A DNA stretch of 64,000 nt, taken from positions 186,001-250,000 of the forward strand of contig CANQLV010000001.1 in the NCBI GenBank assembly GCA_947624785.1, given 5' to 3'. Source of the DNA: Akkermansia muciniphila (GTDB lineage: Bacteria; Verrucomicrobiota; Verrucomicrobiia; Verrucomicrobiales; Akkermansiaceae). The notes below the pieces were generated by a model, which made no database searches, was not told the origin of the DNA, and worked only from the letters and a program-made list of their open reading frames with translations. The translations under genes were made by a program, and so were the position numbers. This document shows, in pieces, positions 55,665 to 64,000 of this stretch (positions within the stretch are counted from its first letter, which is position 1; every line of letters begins with the position of its first letter).

Positions 55665-58600
55665 TTATTCGTTCCGCGGAACGGAACGGCGCAGGAACAC
55701 CGCTCCCAGCGCAGCCATCAGCAGCATGCAGGAGGACGGTTCAGGAACAGGAGCAGGCGCCGTAGCCGTAAACGCCGATGCCATGGCTGAAGAAGCTTCC
55801 GGTGCCGCATTCGGCGTCCACACCATGCTCACTTCCTTGGAATCCTCATTCTTCTGGAGGCTCCACTGGCCGTACGCCGCGTAATCCCCGGCGGAAGACG
55901 CATCCAGCGTGAAATTGCCCGTCAGGGTCGCGTTCGCTCCCCCCTCAATGAAGTTCAGGATGTGGGAGGTTCCCCAGAAGTCGGTAGAATAGTCGAGGCT
56001 CAACGCCGCCAGCTTCAGCTTGGCCCCCGCGTCAATCTGGAAGACGCCGGACTGGAGCATCAGGCTGTTGTACGCCAGTTCATTCCCGGCGGAACCGCCC
56101 ATGGACAAGGTCAGTTCAAAGACGGAGCCGGACTGGAGCGTCGTATTCCCGGACAGGGTGGCGGAACCGGAAAGGATGCCGCCATTCTTCACCAGGATAT
56201 CATTTCCAAGAGAAACAGCGGTGATATCCGTTCCAAGGCCCCCGAGAGCCAGACGAGCGCCGGTATTGACGGTTGCAGCACCGGTTCCCAGCGCCTGGTT
56301 GGAAACCGCCGCCAGCGTTCCCCAGTTGACCGTGGTTCCGCCCGAATAGGTATTCTTGCCGGAAAGCACCATGATCCCGGCCCCCTTCTTGATGAAGGAG
56401 CCTTTCACGCCGGAGGAGTTCACAATGTTGGCGGAGACGATCAAATCAGACGCCGCCGTGCCCCGGTCCACCATGAATACCGTAGGATTGGCGTCCCTGA
56501 GCTGCACGTTGACGCGCTTGATTTCAGATGCCCTGTTTGCGGATTTCACATTAACGACGGCATTTGTCCAGATATCCATGCGACCGCCGGTTATGCCGTC
56601 CACAACGCCTCCGGTCAGGTTGAACACCGTATTCTGGAACGTCTGGTTCTTGTTGTCTCCAAAATACAGGGTTCCCCCATTGATGTTCACGTTCTTGACG
56701 GAGGCGTTCCCTCCGGAATAACCGAAGCTGTCGCCGCCCTTCAATGTCACCTGCGCTCCCTCCCGGATGGCCAGGTTCCCGCGAATCATGCCGTTGGCGC
56801 CTCCGTAGCCCACCACAAGGACGCCCTTATTCACGGTGGTTCCTCCGGTATAGGAAAGCATCTTCTGGATGGTGAGCGTGCCGGAACCGTTCTTCACGAG
56901 CGAGCCTGTTCCGGACACATTCGTGTTCAGGGCAACCGAATCAGACCTGTTGAAGGCGAGCACGCCGTTGTTGACGACTGCACCGGCGCCCAGGGAACCG
57001 CTTGTACCGCCATTCCCTATCGTGAGCATTCCCGCCGCAATGGTGGTGGTTCCGCTGTAGGAATTGTTCCCCGTCAGCACCAGCTCACCACTCCCTTTCT
57101 GGATCAGGCTGCCCGTACCGGAAATGGCATTGGCCGCCGTCACGCTGTCCGTCCTGCTGAATGCCAGGGTTCCTTCATTGGAGACGGCTCCCGTTCCCAG
57201 GCTGCCGGCTGCCCCTCCATTGCCCACTGTCAGGAAAGCTCCGGACAGAATGCGCGTTTCACCGGAATACGTATTGTCAGACGCCAGAATAATTCCTCCG
57301 CCATTGCCCATGCCCTGGGTATCCACCGTCAGGGAATGATCACCGCCCAGCGAACTGGCTACGGTCAGCGTCCCGTTTCCGCCGAACAAATATCCCTGCG
57401 TTCCGGCTGTCACGGACCCGGACAAAACAGCCTGCCCGTCAGCCCCGATGCACACGGAATTCAGTCCCGTGCCGCCCAGATTCAAATCCGCCGTTCGGGT
57501 TCCCGACAGGAGCAGCACGCCTTCGGAAGCATTGGAAACATGCGCCAGGGCGGCTTCCGCCTCCGACCCAAGGGCAAAGGATGTTCCGTACTTGACGAGC
57601 ACATTCTTGTTCTGTACCCCGAGGGAGCGCACGTCCGCATAGGTGAGGTTCACTCCCCCATTCAGTTCAATGACCCCGGAGAAAGCGGCTCCACCCTCGG
57701 AATCACTGTTGTGCGCGTTGGCAAGCACTACGGTTCCGGTATTAGAACCGTTGCCGATGGACAGGGTTCCGGAGCCGCTGAGCTTCAGGTTTACCGTCAG
57801 CGTTCCGCCGCCGCCTCCCAGAGACCAGCCTCCGTCCGCGGTCCAGCCGGAAAAAAGTTCCGTGGTACCACTCACCCCCAAATTCACCTCTCCCCATGCG
57901 CCTATGGACAAGCTCCTGAACCCATTCAGGCCGGAAATCGTCGCCTGGTCTTCCAGCAGCACGAACGTTCCGGAAGACGCCTGGTCCAGCTTTCCGGCAA
58001 TAGCGGAAAAACCAGCGCCTTCCACAGCCAGGGCTCCGGCAGCATCCAGCAACCAGACAGCCTGCCCGAGAGCCCCGGCGGAAGAGGCGCGCACCAGGCC
58101 TTCTTCAACCCTTGCAGCTCCGGAAAAACTGTTGTTCCCGTTTTTCAGAAGCAGGGTTCCTTCCCCGGTTTTCACCAGGGAACCGGCTCCGGAAATCACG
58201 CCGGACTCCGTCGCGGAACCGGAATCCACCTCCGCACGGAACATGGATGCGGCTCCGGACAAAACGACGTTTCCGCTGTGATTTCCCCCGGCCAGCACGC
58301 CATACGTGCCTCCGTCAGCCACCTGCACGGCAGACACCACCAGGGAATGGCCGCCGGTGGTAAACCGGGCGCCGCTGTTCACCTGCACGGTTCCGGTGGA
58401 AAAGGAGGCCATCTGCCAGTCGTTCTCATCCACATAGCCGCCTGCGTGCAGGGTGTGCACTCCGGCCACCTTCACCTCTCCTCCCTGCACCGTCCACGTT
58501 CCGGTATTGAGAATATGGCCGGCCAGATTCCAGACGGACCCTTCCGCCGTGCCGGGTGCGTACACCACATTCATCAGGCCACGGGAAGCGGCCTCCCCGT

Positions 58601-60242
58601 CCCGCAAAGCCCCCAGGAACGTCTGTTCCCCGGAGCCCGTGAACGTAAGCGTTACGGTGGAATTGCCAAGGTAATTGGCAAAAGCGGCTCCGGAATCCAG
58701 GTGGGTGATGGCGTTTAGCGTCAAATTGTGCCCGTACATGTCCACGACACCCCCGCGATGGCCGAAGATGAACTCGCCGGACAGCTGGTTTTCTCCCTGC
58801 AAACGTACGGTCACGCCACCGCCGTTCAGCTTCACGTTGTGCGCAGCATAGCCGTCCCGGTCCAGAATCAGATTTCCACTTCCGCCCACGTTGATATCCG
58901 CCGCGTTGTTACCATGGCCGCTCACAATCAAATCGCCTTCTCCGATCTTTCTCCACTCGTCTCCGGAGGTTCCGGTCAGCAATGTAGTGACCGTAGCGCC
59001 CTTATTGACTACAAAACCAGCCGTATTCAGGCGGCAGGAGGTATTGCCCCCGTCGCTCAGCACGTAGTCCCGGTTGAACGTGAGAGAACCCGCCCCCGTA
59101 TCCACGGAGCCCTGGAGAACAATCGTGCCCCCGGAACCGTCAAAAATCAGATTGGAACACGCGCCGATCTGCGCGTCCGTGGCCCGCGTTCCCTGCGTGG
59201 AGGTATCCCCCCGCACTCCGGAAGCCAGACCTGTGTATTCCGTGCTGATATCTCCCTGAACGAAGGTCCCGTTCCCGTCGGCATCCGTCACGTTCCACAG
59301 CACGTCACCTCCGCCCGCAGACACGCTGACGGTGCGGTTGAAGCTGTCCACGTAATCGCTGGCCCACTGGTTGCCCGAACGCATCTGGCTGAACTGCCCG
59401 TAACCGCTGCCGCCACCGGACTGCCCGGCCCCTACCCATTCCCACTGGCCGGATTTCTCATTGAATACATAGCTGGGGCTTCCGCTGTCCCCGGCCAACA
59501 CGCCGGAAGGCAGTGGATTGGACTCCGAAGGTTTCTTGAAATTGTACCAGAAACGGTAGGCGGGATAGGTCTTGGCGTTTTCCGGGTCCGGCTCTCCGGT
59601 TCCCGGAACGCTGGCCTGCCCCTCAAAAACAAGGGTCCCTCCGGTCAAGTAGGAATACCCCCCGCTGACCGTGTCCTGTTTGCCATTGCCTGTGGCAAAC
59701 GCCTGGGTGCCGGATCCCGCTCTCAGTACCAGGCGACCCTGCATATGGTCAAGGTATTCCGGATCCGTCAGATAAGGAGCGTATTCCGCCTCCGTCACGA
59801 TCTTGCTCAGACGCTGCACGCGGTAATCATAGGTATAATTCGTCTGGTTTCCCCAGGCATTCTTGATGACCACGCTGCGGTAGGCGTCATAAAACGGCGT
59901 TCCCTGGGTGGCGCCGAAACGCTTGGTAAACGTGATGGTCTGGTTATTGTAATCATGCGATACGGTAGCGATGAAACCGGGACCGCCCACCAGGGCGGCT
60001 TCCCCGGCGTGGGCATCCGCCAGTCCGTCAAAATTCATCATCTTGGGGATGGTGCCCACGTAATTGCCTTCCTTGTCGTAGATGGCAATGTCCCTGGCAT
60101 TGATGCCGAAAATGCCCCGGTTTTCCGCAAAATCGCGGTAAGTCTGAAGGTCGAAGGAATCAGACATCAATCCCCCATAAACGGGAGAAAGGAGGCAGGC
60201 CGCCCCCAACAGGCCGGAATGATAGAAATAATGTAAATTCAT
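55665..60242 (-). CDS. SPATE-like S6 serine protease with autotransporter-type repeats and PEP-CTERM tail
   Basis: A 1525-residue exported protein. A signal peptide ends around residue 24. Residues about 30-300 match the S6 (IgA-protease/SPATE) protease start: YRDFAENRGIFGINAR, IYDKEGNYVGTIPK, LVGGPGFIATVSHD. The proposed catalytic triad is His96 (SHD), Asp139 (YDYRVQRLSKIV, compare EspP DFHAPRLNKLV) and Ser253 (AGDSGSPSY). A long beta-helix-type region follows; at least five autotransporter-associated repeats (for example GTGSLIQKGSGELVLTGNNS) are visible between about residues 700 and 1400. The C-terminus is not a beta-barrel but a PEP-CTERM sorting signal: VPEPSS, a hydrophobic run and RRSVPRNE. 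It is monocistronic. Surface anchoring via exosortase is inferred. Confidence 0.8.
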   Translation of the reverse strand: MNLHYFYHSGLLGAACLLSPVYGGLMSDSFDLQTYRDFAENRGIFGINARDIAIYDKEGNYVGTIPKMMNFDGLADAHAGEAALVGGPGFIATVSHDYNNQTITFTKRFGATQGTPFYDAYRSVVIKNAWGNQTNYTYDYRVQRLSKIVTEAEYAPYLTDPEYLDHMQGRLVLRAGSGTQAFATGNGKQDTVSGGYSYLTGGTLVFEGQASVPGTGEPDPENAKTYPAYRFWYNFKKPSESNPLPSGVLAGDSGSPSYVFNEKSGQWEWVGAGQSGGGSGYGQFSQMRSGNQWASDYVDSFNRTVSVSAGGGDVLWNVTDADGNGTFVQGDISTEYTGLASGVRGDTSTQGTRATDAQIGACSNLIFDGSGGTIVLQGSVDTGAGSLTFNRDYVLSDGGNTSCRLNTAGFVVNKGATVTTLLTGTSGDEWRKIGEGDLIVSGHGNNAADINVGGSGNLILDRDGYAAHNVKLNGGGVTVRLQGENQLSGEFIFGHRGGVVDMYGHNLTLNAITHLDSGAAFANYLGNSTVTLTFTGSGEQTFLGALRDGEAASRGLMNVVYAPGTAEGSVWNLAGHILNTGTWTVQGGEVKVAGVHTLHAGGYVDENDWQMASFSTGTVQVNSGARFTTGGHSLVVSAVQVADGGTYGVLAGGNHSGNVVLSGAASMFRAEVDSGSATESGVISGAGSLVKTGEGTLLLKNGNNSFSGAARVEEGLVRASSAGALGQAVWLLDAAGALAVEGAGFSAIAGKLDQASSGTFVLLEDQATISGLNGFRSLSIGAWGEVNLGVSGTTELFSGWTADGGWSLGGGGGTLTVNLKLSGSGTLSIGNGSNTGTVVLANAHNSDSEGGAAFSGVIELNGGVNLTYADVRSLGVQNKNVLVKYGTSFALGSEAEAALAHVSNASEGVLLLSGTRTADLNLGGTGLNSVCIGADGQAVLSGSVTAGTQGYLFGGNGTLTVASSLGGDHSLTVDTQGMGNGGGIILASDNTYSGETRILSGAFLTVGNGGAAGSLGTGAVSNEGTLAFSRTDSVTAANAISGTGSLIQKGSGELVLTGNNSYSGTTTIAAGMLTIGNGGTSGSLGAGAVVNNGVLAFNRSDSVALNTNVSGTGSLVKNGSGTLTIQKMLSYTGGTTVNKGVLVVGYGGANGMIRGNLAIREGAQVTLKGGDSFGYSGGNASVKNVNINGGTLYFGDNKNQTFQNTVFNLTGGVVDGITGGRMDIWTNAVVNVKSANRASEIKRVNVQLRDANPTVFMVDRGTAASDLIVSANIVNSSGVKGSFIKKGAGIMVLSGKNTYSGGTTVNWGTLAAVSNQALGTGAATVNTGARLALGGLGTDITAVSLGNDILVKNGGILSGSATLSGNTTLQSGSVFELTLSMGGSAGNELAYNSLMLQSGVFQIDAGAKLKLAALSLDYSTDFWGTSHILNFIEGGANATLTGNFTLDASSAGDYAAYGQWSLQKNEDSKEVSMVWTPNAAPEASSAMASAFTATAPAPVPEPSSCMLLMAALGAVFLRRSVPRNE

Positions 60243-60625
60243 GGCAGAACGAGCTTTAGGTTAAAATAATTCAAATCATAAAAAGTACTGTTATTCAAAA
60301 TGTTTTTTAAAGGACGCTTCAGGAACCGGGAACTTTATTTCATTCCCAATAATTTTAATTATTCTTCATTTTGTTAGAGTTTGAAAATGCCGTTTGTTCT
60401 CAACAAACGACTTTACATTCCAATCACAACAAGAACTGCCGCCAATTCCACGCCTTGTATGACACAAATTATTCCTTCTTTTTCCTTGCTTCAAATCAAT
60501 TCACCTGAAAGTTCGCCCTTTCCGGTCTTCCGCCTCCTTTCTTTTTCATGCCGCGTAAGAATGGAATCTGTTTAGTATTGTGAAACATTCCCGGCCTCCT
60601 ATAATGAAGGGCAACCCATTTCAGC
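60243..60625. other. AT-rich intergenic region between S6 protease and Panacea genes
   Basis: About 380 bp of low GC that must contain the divergent promoters of both genes, though I could not fix the elements. A 64-codon frame at 60381-60575 plus has no gene character and was not called. Confidence 0.55.
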
Positions 60626-61090
60626 ATGGCAAACCACACTACCACGCAAAAGCTCTGCAACTGGTTCATTCAGGAGGCGAACGCAAAAAACCTCCCTCCC
60701 ACACCCGTCAAACTGAACCACCTGGTCATTCTGGCGGACTGGTGGCACCTGCACCATCACGGCGATTTCCTGATCAACGAACGGGCGGAAGCATGGGCCT
60801 GCGGGCCGGTGCTCCCCTCCATTTATCACGAATACAAGGACCAGCCGCCCTGCTCCACCATTGAACACCCCAGCCGCCGCCAGCCTCCACTGGAAGAGGA
60901 AACGGACATCATCCCTTTTCTGGAACACATCTGGAACGTCTATGGCAAATACACGGCCCAGCAGCTTGGCCGCATCAATACAGCGCCGTCCTCCCCCTGG
61001 CGGCAGGCGCAGGGCAGGCACGGAGAAGCGGAGCATCAGCAAATTGCCAGGGAGCACGTGGAAGCCTATTTCCAAACCCTGACTGAGTGA
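60626..61090 (+). CDS. Panacea-domain (DUF4065/SocA-like) protein
   Basis: A 154-residue protein with a Panacea domain: VKLNHLVILADWWHLHHHGDFLINERAEAWACGPVLPSIYHEYKD matches the LQKLvYlad...G..l....f.AW.yGPV.p.vY.ef pattern. The C-terminal half is helical (FLEHIWNVYGKYTAQQLGRI). Panacea proteins usually act as antitoxins paired with varied toxins or as ClpXP adaptors (SocA). No toxin-like gene adjoins: the next gene upstream is the large S6 protein on the opposite strand and the next downstream feature is a tRNA. It is therefore an orphan or acts elsewhere. Confidence 0.75.
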   Translation: MANHTTTQKLCNWFIQEANAKNLPPTPVKLNHLVILADWWHLHHHGDFLINERAEAWACGPVLPSIYHEYKDQPPCSTIEHPSRRQPPLEEETDIIPFLEHIWNVYGKYTAQQLGRINTAPSSPWRQAQGRHGEAEHQQIAREHVEAYFQTLTE

Positions 61091-61171
61091 CCCCGGTAAA
61101 AAAGCCGGAACGCCCTTTTTTCTCCGCATTCATTTTTTCTATTCAAAACACACATTTGAGTGAAAAAAAAC

Positions 61172-61200
61172 TTGCAAAGAACAGTCGGTTCAGCTTTAAT
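61172..61200 (+). promoter_or_regulatory. Promoter of tRNA-Gln
   Basis: TTGCAA (61172-61177), a 17-bp spacer and TTTAAT (61195-61200), ending 30 bases before the tRNA. Confidence 0.6.
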
Positions 61201-61230
61201 TCGCCCGCACCGCAAAGGTGCCCGTTACAT

Positions 61231-61305
61231 AGCCCTATAGTGTAATCGGTAACACAGCGGATTCTGGTTCCGTATTTTGGGGTTCGAGTCCTCATAGGGC
61301 TACCA
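61231..61305 (+). tRNA. tRNA-Gln (anticodon CUG), CCA encoded
   Basis: The sequence folds into a cloverleaf: acceptor AGCCCTA/TAGGGCT, D stem GTGT/ACAC, anticodon stem GCGGA/TCCGT around loop TTCTGGT (anticodon CTG in DNA), a 4-base variable loop, and T stem TGGGG/CCTCA around TTCGAGT. The discriminator A and CCA follow at 61302-61305. It reads CAG codons. A terminator lies just downstream. Confidence 0.95.
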
Positions 61306-61316
61306 CCTTTAAGAAA

Positions 61317-61346
61317 AAGGCCGTCTCTCCGGAGGCGGCCTTTTTT
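61317..61346 (+). terminator. Terminator of tRNA-Gln
   Basis: Stem AAGGCCGTCT / AGGCGGCCTT (one T-G pair) around a CTCCGG loop, followed by TTTT, 11 bp after the CCA end. Confidence 0.8.
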
Positions 61347-61812
61347 ACTTTTAACGTTCATCGGCGCCAGGAAAAAAACCGGGACTTTCCAGCAACTGCG
61401 GAACCTTTCAAAGCGTGGCCGCCATCTTTCCGAATAATCCCTCTGCTGATTGAGGACAGAGGCAGTAAGAACGTGAATGCGCCTTTTCTCCATCGCCAAC
61501 CGTGAGGGAATATGTGCCCGGACCTGGAAAAACGGTAAAATGGCTGCTAATAGCGCCAGACGGACCATGGGGAAAGGATAAAAGACCTTCCCACCTTTCC
61601 GGCCCTTCATCTTTCCCTGAAAGGAACGCGTGTCCTGACCGCCGGGACGGCCGCCCCGGTCATTCCTGAGAAACATTTTGCCAAAGGACATCCGGTCGGC
61701 CCCCTCTCTTTCCATCATATCCTTTCAGCGGGCATGAAACATATTCCGCCGCATGCTCATGAAGGAGCGAATTTTTGAAAGATTCTTTCCCGGCATGGCT
61801 TATACTAAAAAC
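61347..61812. other. Intergenic region before the GH20 pair
   Basis: About 465 bp without a supportable gene. A minus-strand frame across 61143-61718 runs through the tRNA and was rejected. No promoter or repeat stood out. Confidence 0.5.
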
Positions 61813-63294
61813 ATGACAAGGCTTTTTCCACTCCTGGCCGGATTGCTGCTGTTTCCGGTATTTCAAACTGAAGCAGCGGAAAAATACAGCATCATTCCGG
61901 AGCCGGAGAAAACGGAGCTGAAGCGGAACGCCACCAGGTCCTTGAAGCTTCTCTCCGACAAAACCGCTTCTTCCCTGGACAGGGACGCCTACCAGCTCAC
62001 GGTCACCCCGCAGGGCGTCCACCTTGCCTCCGGCGGCAGGGAGGGCAGGATGTACGGCATGGTCACCCTCCAGCAGCTCCAGGACCAGCTGGCGGCGCAG
62101 CCGGAAGGCATCCCCTGCGGCGTCATCAAGGACAAGCCGCGCTACCCCTGGCGCGGCATGATGGTGGACCCCGCGCGCCATTTCATCCCCATCAAGGACC
62201 TGAAGAAATTCGTGGACATGATGGCCTACTACAAATTCAACAAGCTCCACGTTCACCTGACGGACAACCAGGGCTGGCGGCTGCCCGTGCCCGGCTACCC
62301 CAGACTGCAAAGCGTCGCCTCCAAGCGAACAGAAAGCTTCGGAGACGGCATTCCCCATGAAGGAATGTACACCAAGAAGGAGCTGAAAGACCTGGTGGCC
62401 TACTGCGCGGCGCGCGGCATTGAAGTCATCCCGGAGATAGACGTGCCGGGCCACAACCAGGCCCTGCATGCCGCCTATCCCGAATTCTTCTGCTTCCCCA
62501 AACCGGACATGAAGGTACGGACAGTGGCCGGCAACAGCAGGGAACTGGTGTGCCCCCAGAAGCCGGAGGTCTGGAAATTCTACGCCGCCGTCTTCAAGGA
62601 ACTCAAGGACATCTTCCCGTCCAGCACCGTCCACCTGGGCGGCGACGAAGCCCCCACGGAACTCTGGAAAAAATGCCCCCTGTGCCGGGAAGCCCGGACC
62701 AAGGCAGGCATGAAGGACGAACAGGAACAAATGAGGGCTTTCTTCGCCAACATGACAGCCCTGCTTAACAAAAACGGGCAAACGCCGCAATTCTGGTATG
62801 AGGGGAACGCCGGCATCTATCACCCGGGCGAAACAGTTTACGCGTGGCGGCAGGACCAGGCGCGTCAGGCCATTGAGAAAACAAAAAAGGCCGGGCTGAA
62901 CCTGATTATGGCGTCCAACGAATATTGTTACCTGGACTTCCCTCAATTCCCGGGGCAATACAACTGGGGATGGATGCAAACCACCACCCTGCAGAAATGT
63001 TATGAACTGGATCCGGCCTTCGGCAAATCCGCCGCGGAAGCAGGCCACATCCGGGGCGTGCACGCTCCCGTGTGGGCGGAACACCTGCCGGACCTGAACC
63101 ACCTGCTTTACCGCGTCTATCCCCGAGCCATGGCCCTGGCGGAAGCGGGCTGGTCTCCCATGGAAATGCGTTCCTGGGAAAACTTTCAGAGAAAAGTGGC
63201 CGACCACCGCTCCTTTGTCCTCAAGCGCTTCAATTACGACTTGAAACGCACGAAGGATAACGAGCCGCCCTTCCGGTGGGAAAACAAAAAGTAA
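61813..63294 (+). CDS. Exported beta-N-acetylhexosaminidase (GH20), copy 1
   Basis: From Met 61813 this is 493 residues with a signal peptide (MTRLFPLLAGLLLFPVFQTE). An N-terminal GH20b-like domain (about 22-115) precedes the GH20 barrel, opening with PRYPWRGMMVDPARHFI. The catalytic Asp-Glu pair is at about 278-279 in HLGGDEAPTELW. Other landmarks are EIDVPGHNQALHAAYPEF near residue 215, a Trp-rich segment near VYAWRQDQAR, and GVHAPVWAEHLPDL near residue 420. It removes terminal GlcNAc or GalNAc from glycans such as mucin. The substrate-loop segment here reads LTDNQGWR (Asp151-Asn152), where the family usually has LTDDQGWR. A tandem paralogue follows. Confidence 0.9.
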   Translation: MTRLFPLLAGLLLFPVFQTEAAEKYSIIPEPEKTELKRNATRSLKLLSDKTASSLDRDAYQLTVTPQGVHLASGGREGRMYGMVTLQQLQDQLAAQPEGIPCGVIKDKPRYPWRGMMVDPARHFIPIKDLKKFVDMMAYYKFNKLHVHLTDNQGWRLPVPGYPRLQSVASKRTESFGDGIPHEGMYTKKELKDLVAYCAARGIEVIPEIDVPGHNQALHAAYPEFFCFPKPDMKVRTVAGNSRELVCPQKPEVWKFYAAVFKELKDIFPSSTVHLGGDEAPTELWKKCPLCREARTKAGMKDEQEQMRAFFANMTALLNKNGQTPQFWYEGNAGIYHPGETVYAWRQDQARQAIEKTKKAGLNLIMASNEYCYLDFPQFPGQYNWGWMQTTTLQKCYELDPAFGKSAAEAGHIRGVHAPVWAEHLPDLNHLLYRVYPRAMALAEAGWSPMEMRSWENFQRKVADHRSFVLKRFNYDLKRTKDNEPPFRWENKK

Positions 63295-63361
63295 TTCCGC
63301 CGTTTTTCCTTATCACTCCTGATTCTCCATGATAGAATCTCTTCTGAAAAAGCCCTCCGTC

Positions 63362-64000
63362 ATGTTTAAACTGATCTACCTCCTGGCCTGCACAGCCTTC
63401 TCTGCATCCATGGCATGTGCCGCAACAGCGGAAAAATACAGCATCATTCCGGAGCCGGCGAAAACGGAGCTGAAGCGGAACGCCACCAGGACCTTGAAAC
63501 TTCTCTCCGACAAAACCTCTCCTTCCCTGGGCAAGGACGCCTACCAGCTCACCGTCACCCCGCAGGGCGTCCACCTTGCCTCCGGCGGCAGGGAGGGCAG
63601 GATGTACGGCCTGGTCACCCTCCAGCAGCTCCAGGACCAGCTGGCGGCGCAGCCGGAAGGCATCCCCTGCGGCGTCATCAAGGACAAGCCGCGCTACCCC
63701 TGGCGCGGCATGATGGTGGACCCCGCGCGCCATTTCATCCCCATCAAGGACCTGAAGAAATTCGTGGACATGATGGCCTACTACAAATTCAACAAGCTCC
63801 AGCTCCACCTGACGGACGACCAGGGCTGGCGGCTGCCCGTGCCCGGCTACCCCAAACTGAAAAGCATCGCTTCCAAACGGGCGGAAAGCTTCGGCAACGG
63901 CATGCCCCACGAGGGCATGTATACCAAGAAGGAGCTGAAAGACCTGGTGGCCTACTGCGCGGCGCGCGGCATTGAAGTCATCCCGGAGATAGACATGCCG
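63362..64000 (+). CDS. Exported beta-N-acetylhexosaminidase (GH20), copy 2, truncated by window end
   Basis: At least 213 residues, cut at base 64000 before the catalytic Asp-Glu pair. From Met 63362 there is a signal peptide (MFKLIYLLACTAFSASMACA); an in-frame Met at 63329 is an alternative start. The domain order matches copy 1: GH20b-like, then barrel with YPWRGMMVDPARHFI and LTDDQGWR (Asp152-Asp153, the usual form). Position offset from copy 1 is 1552 bp. A 248-bp stretch (62002-62249 versus 63554-63801) has only one mismatch, while flanking parts are more diverged, a mosaic suggesting gene conversion. Likely the same mucin-glycan role. Confidence 0.9.
   Translation, partial: MFKLIYLLACTAFSASMACAATAEKYSIIPEPAKTELKRNATRTLKLLSDKTSPSLGKDAYQLTVTPQGVHLASGGREGRMYGLVTLQQLQDQLAAQPEGIPCGVIKDKPRYPWRGMMVDPARHFIPIKDLKKFVDMMAYYKFNKLQLHLTDDQGWRLPVPGYPKLKSIASKRAESFGNGMPHEGMYTKKELKDLVAYCAARGIEVIPEIDMP

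Noticed and set aside
55962..58718. 918-codon plus-strand open frame
   Set aside because: Antisense to the S6/PEP-CTERM gene, whose repeat composition keeps other frames open.
60381..60575. 64-codon frame upstream of the Panacea gene
   Set aside because: No start signal or protein character; likely promoter DNA.
61143..61718. 191-codon minus-strand frame
   Set aside because: It runs through the tRNA-Gln gene and its terminator.

Overview
The window looks like chromosome from a mucin-degrading member of Verrucomicrobiota, most likely Akkermansia or a close relative. The pointers are moderately high GC, few Shine-Dalgarno sequences, a set of exported glycan- and mucin-type hydrolases (M60-like metallopeptidase, tandem GH20 hexosaminidases, an S6-type protease with a PEP-CTERM tail), and B12-dependent central enzymes (class II ribonucleotide reductase, methylmalonyl-CoA mutase). 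This is inferred from gene content; there is no rRNA gene in the window. No prophage, CRISPR array or insertion sequence was recognised.

Layout. 1-7.4 kb: the 3' part of a membrane protein gene, an exported protein with a possible glycan-binding domain, nrdJ behind candidate paired NrdR boxes, and a DUF5131-type protein. 7.4-10.7 kb: aroE-mutY-aat, with overlapping genes, then a four-helix-bundle gene flanked by inverted arrays of degenerate 9-bp repeats. 10.7-22.6 kb, mostly minus strand: ppdK, a lipoprotein, pgi, a Sel1-repeat protein, an rRNA-methyltransferase-like gene, a 9-bp tandem repeat that looks like an empty copy of the four-helix element, and mutB/mutA. 22.8-30.0 kb: a five-gene plus-strand cassette of membrane or exported proteins (DUF4175-like protein, small exported protein, squalene-cyclase-like repeat protein, two paralogous beta-repeat proteins). 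30-35.5 kb: proC, tag, an orphan ABC-2 permease, an unknown protein, a tail-anchored Ser/Thr kinase and a small AT-rich island. 35.5-44.6 kb: tryptophanase, an M15-type peptidase, a DUF4105 protein, pheS-pheT, a CynX-like MFS transporter and an RclC/YkgB-like membrane protein. 45-51 kb: M60-like peptidase, htpG, a K+ channel and alr. 51.2-55.6 kb: an Rrf2 regulator followed by metY-cysK-thiE-thiM. 55.6-64 kb: the S6/autotransporter-repeat/PEP-CTERM protein, an orphan Panacea protein, tRNA-Gln(CUG) and two tandem GH20 genes, the second cut by the window end.

How the genes fit together. PpdK, Pgi, MutAB and AroE are central metabolism. MutAB is the propionate/succinate branch and, with NrdJ, makes the cell dependent on a corrinoid. 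MetY and CysK assimilate sulfide, and ThiE/ThiM salvage thiamine; the Rrf2 gene just upstream is a plausible regulator because GGAAT-type palindromes lie at the metY promoter and also upstream of the distant RclC-like gene. The M60, S6 and GH20 proteins are likely mucin-facing. The strongest candidates for undescribed biology are the four-helix element with its apparent empty site, the SPATE-like protease with a PEP-CTERM tail in place of a beta-barrel, and the five-gene exported cassette.
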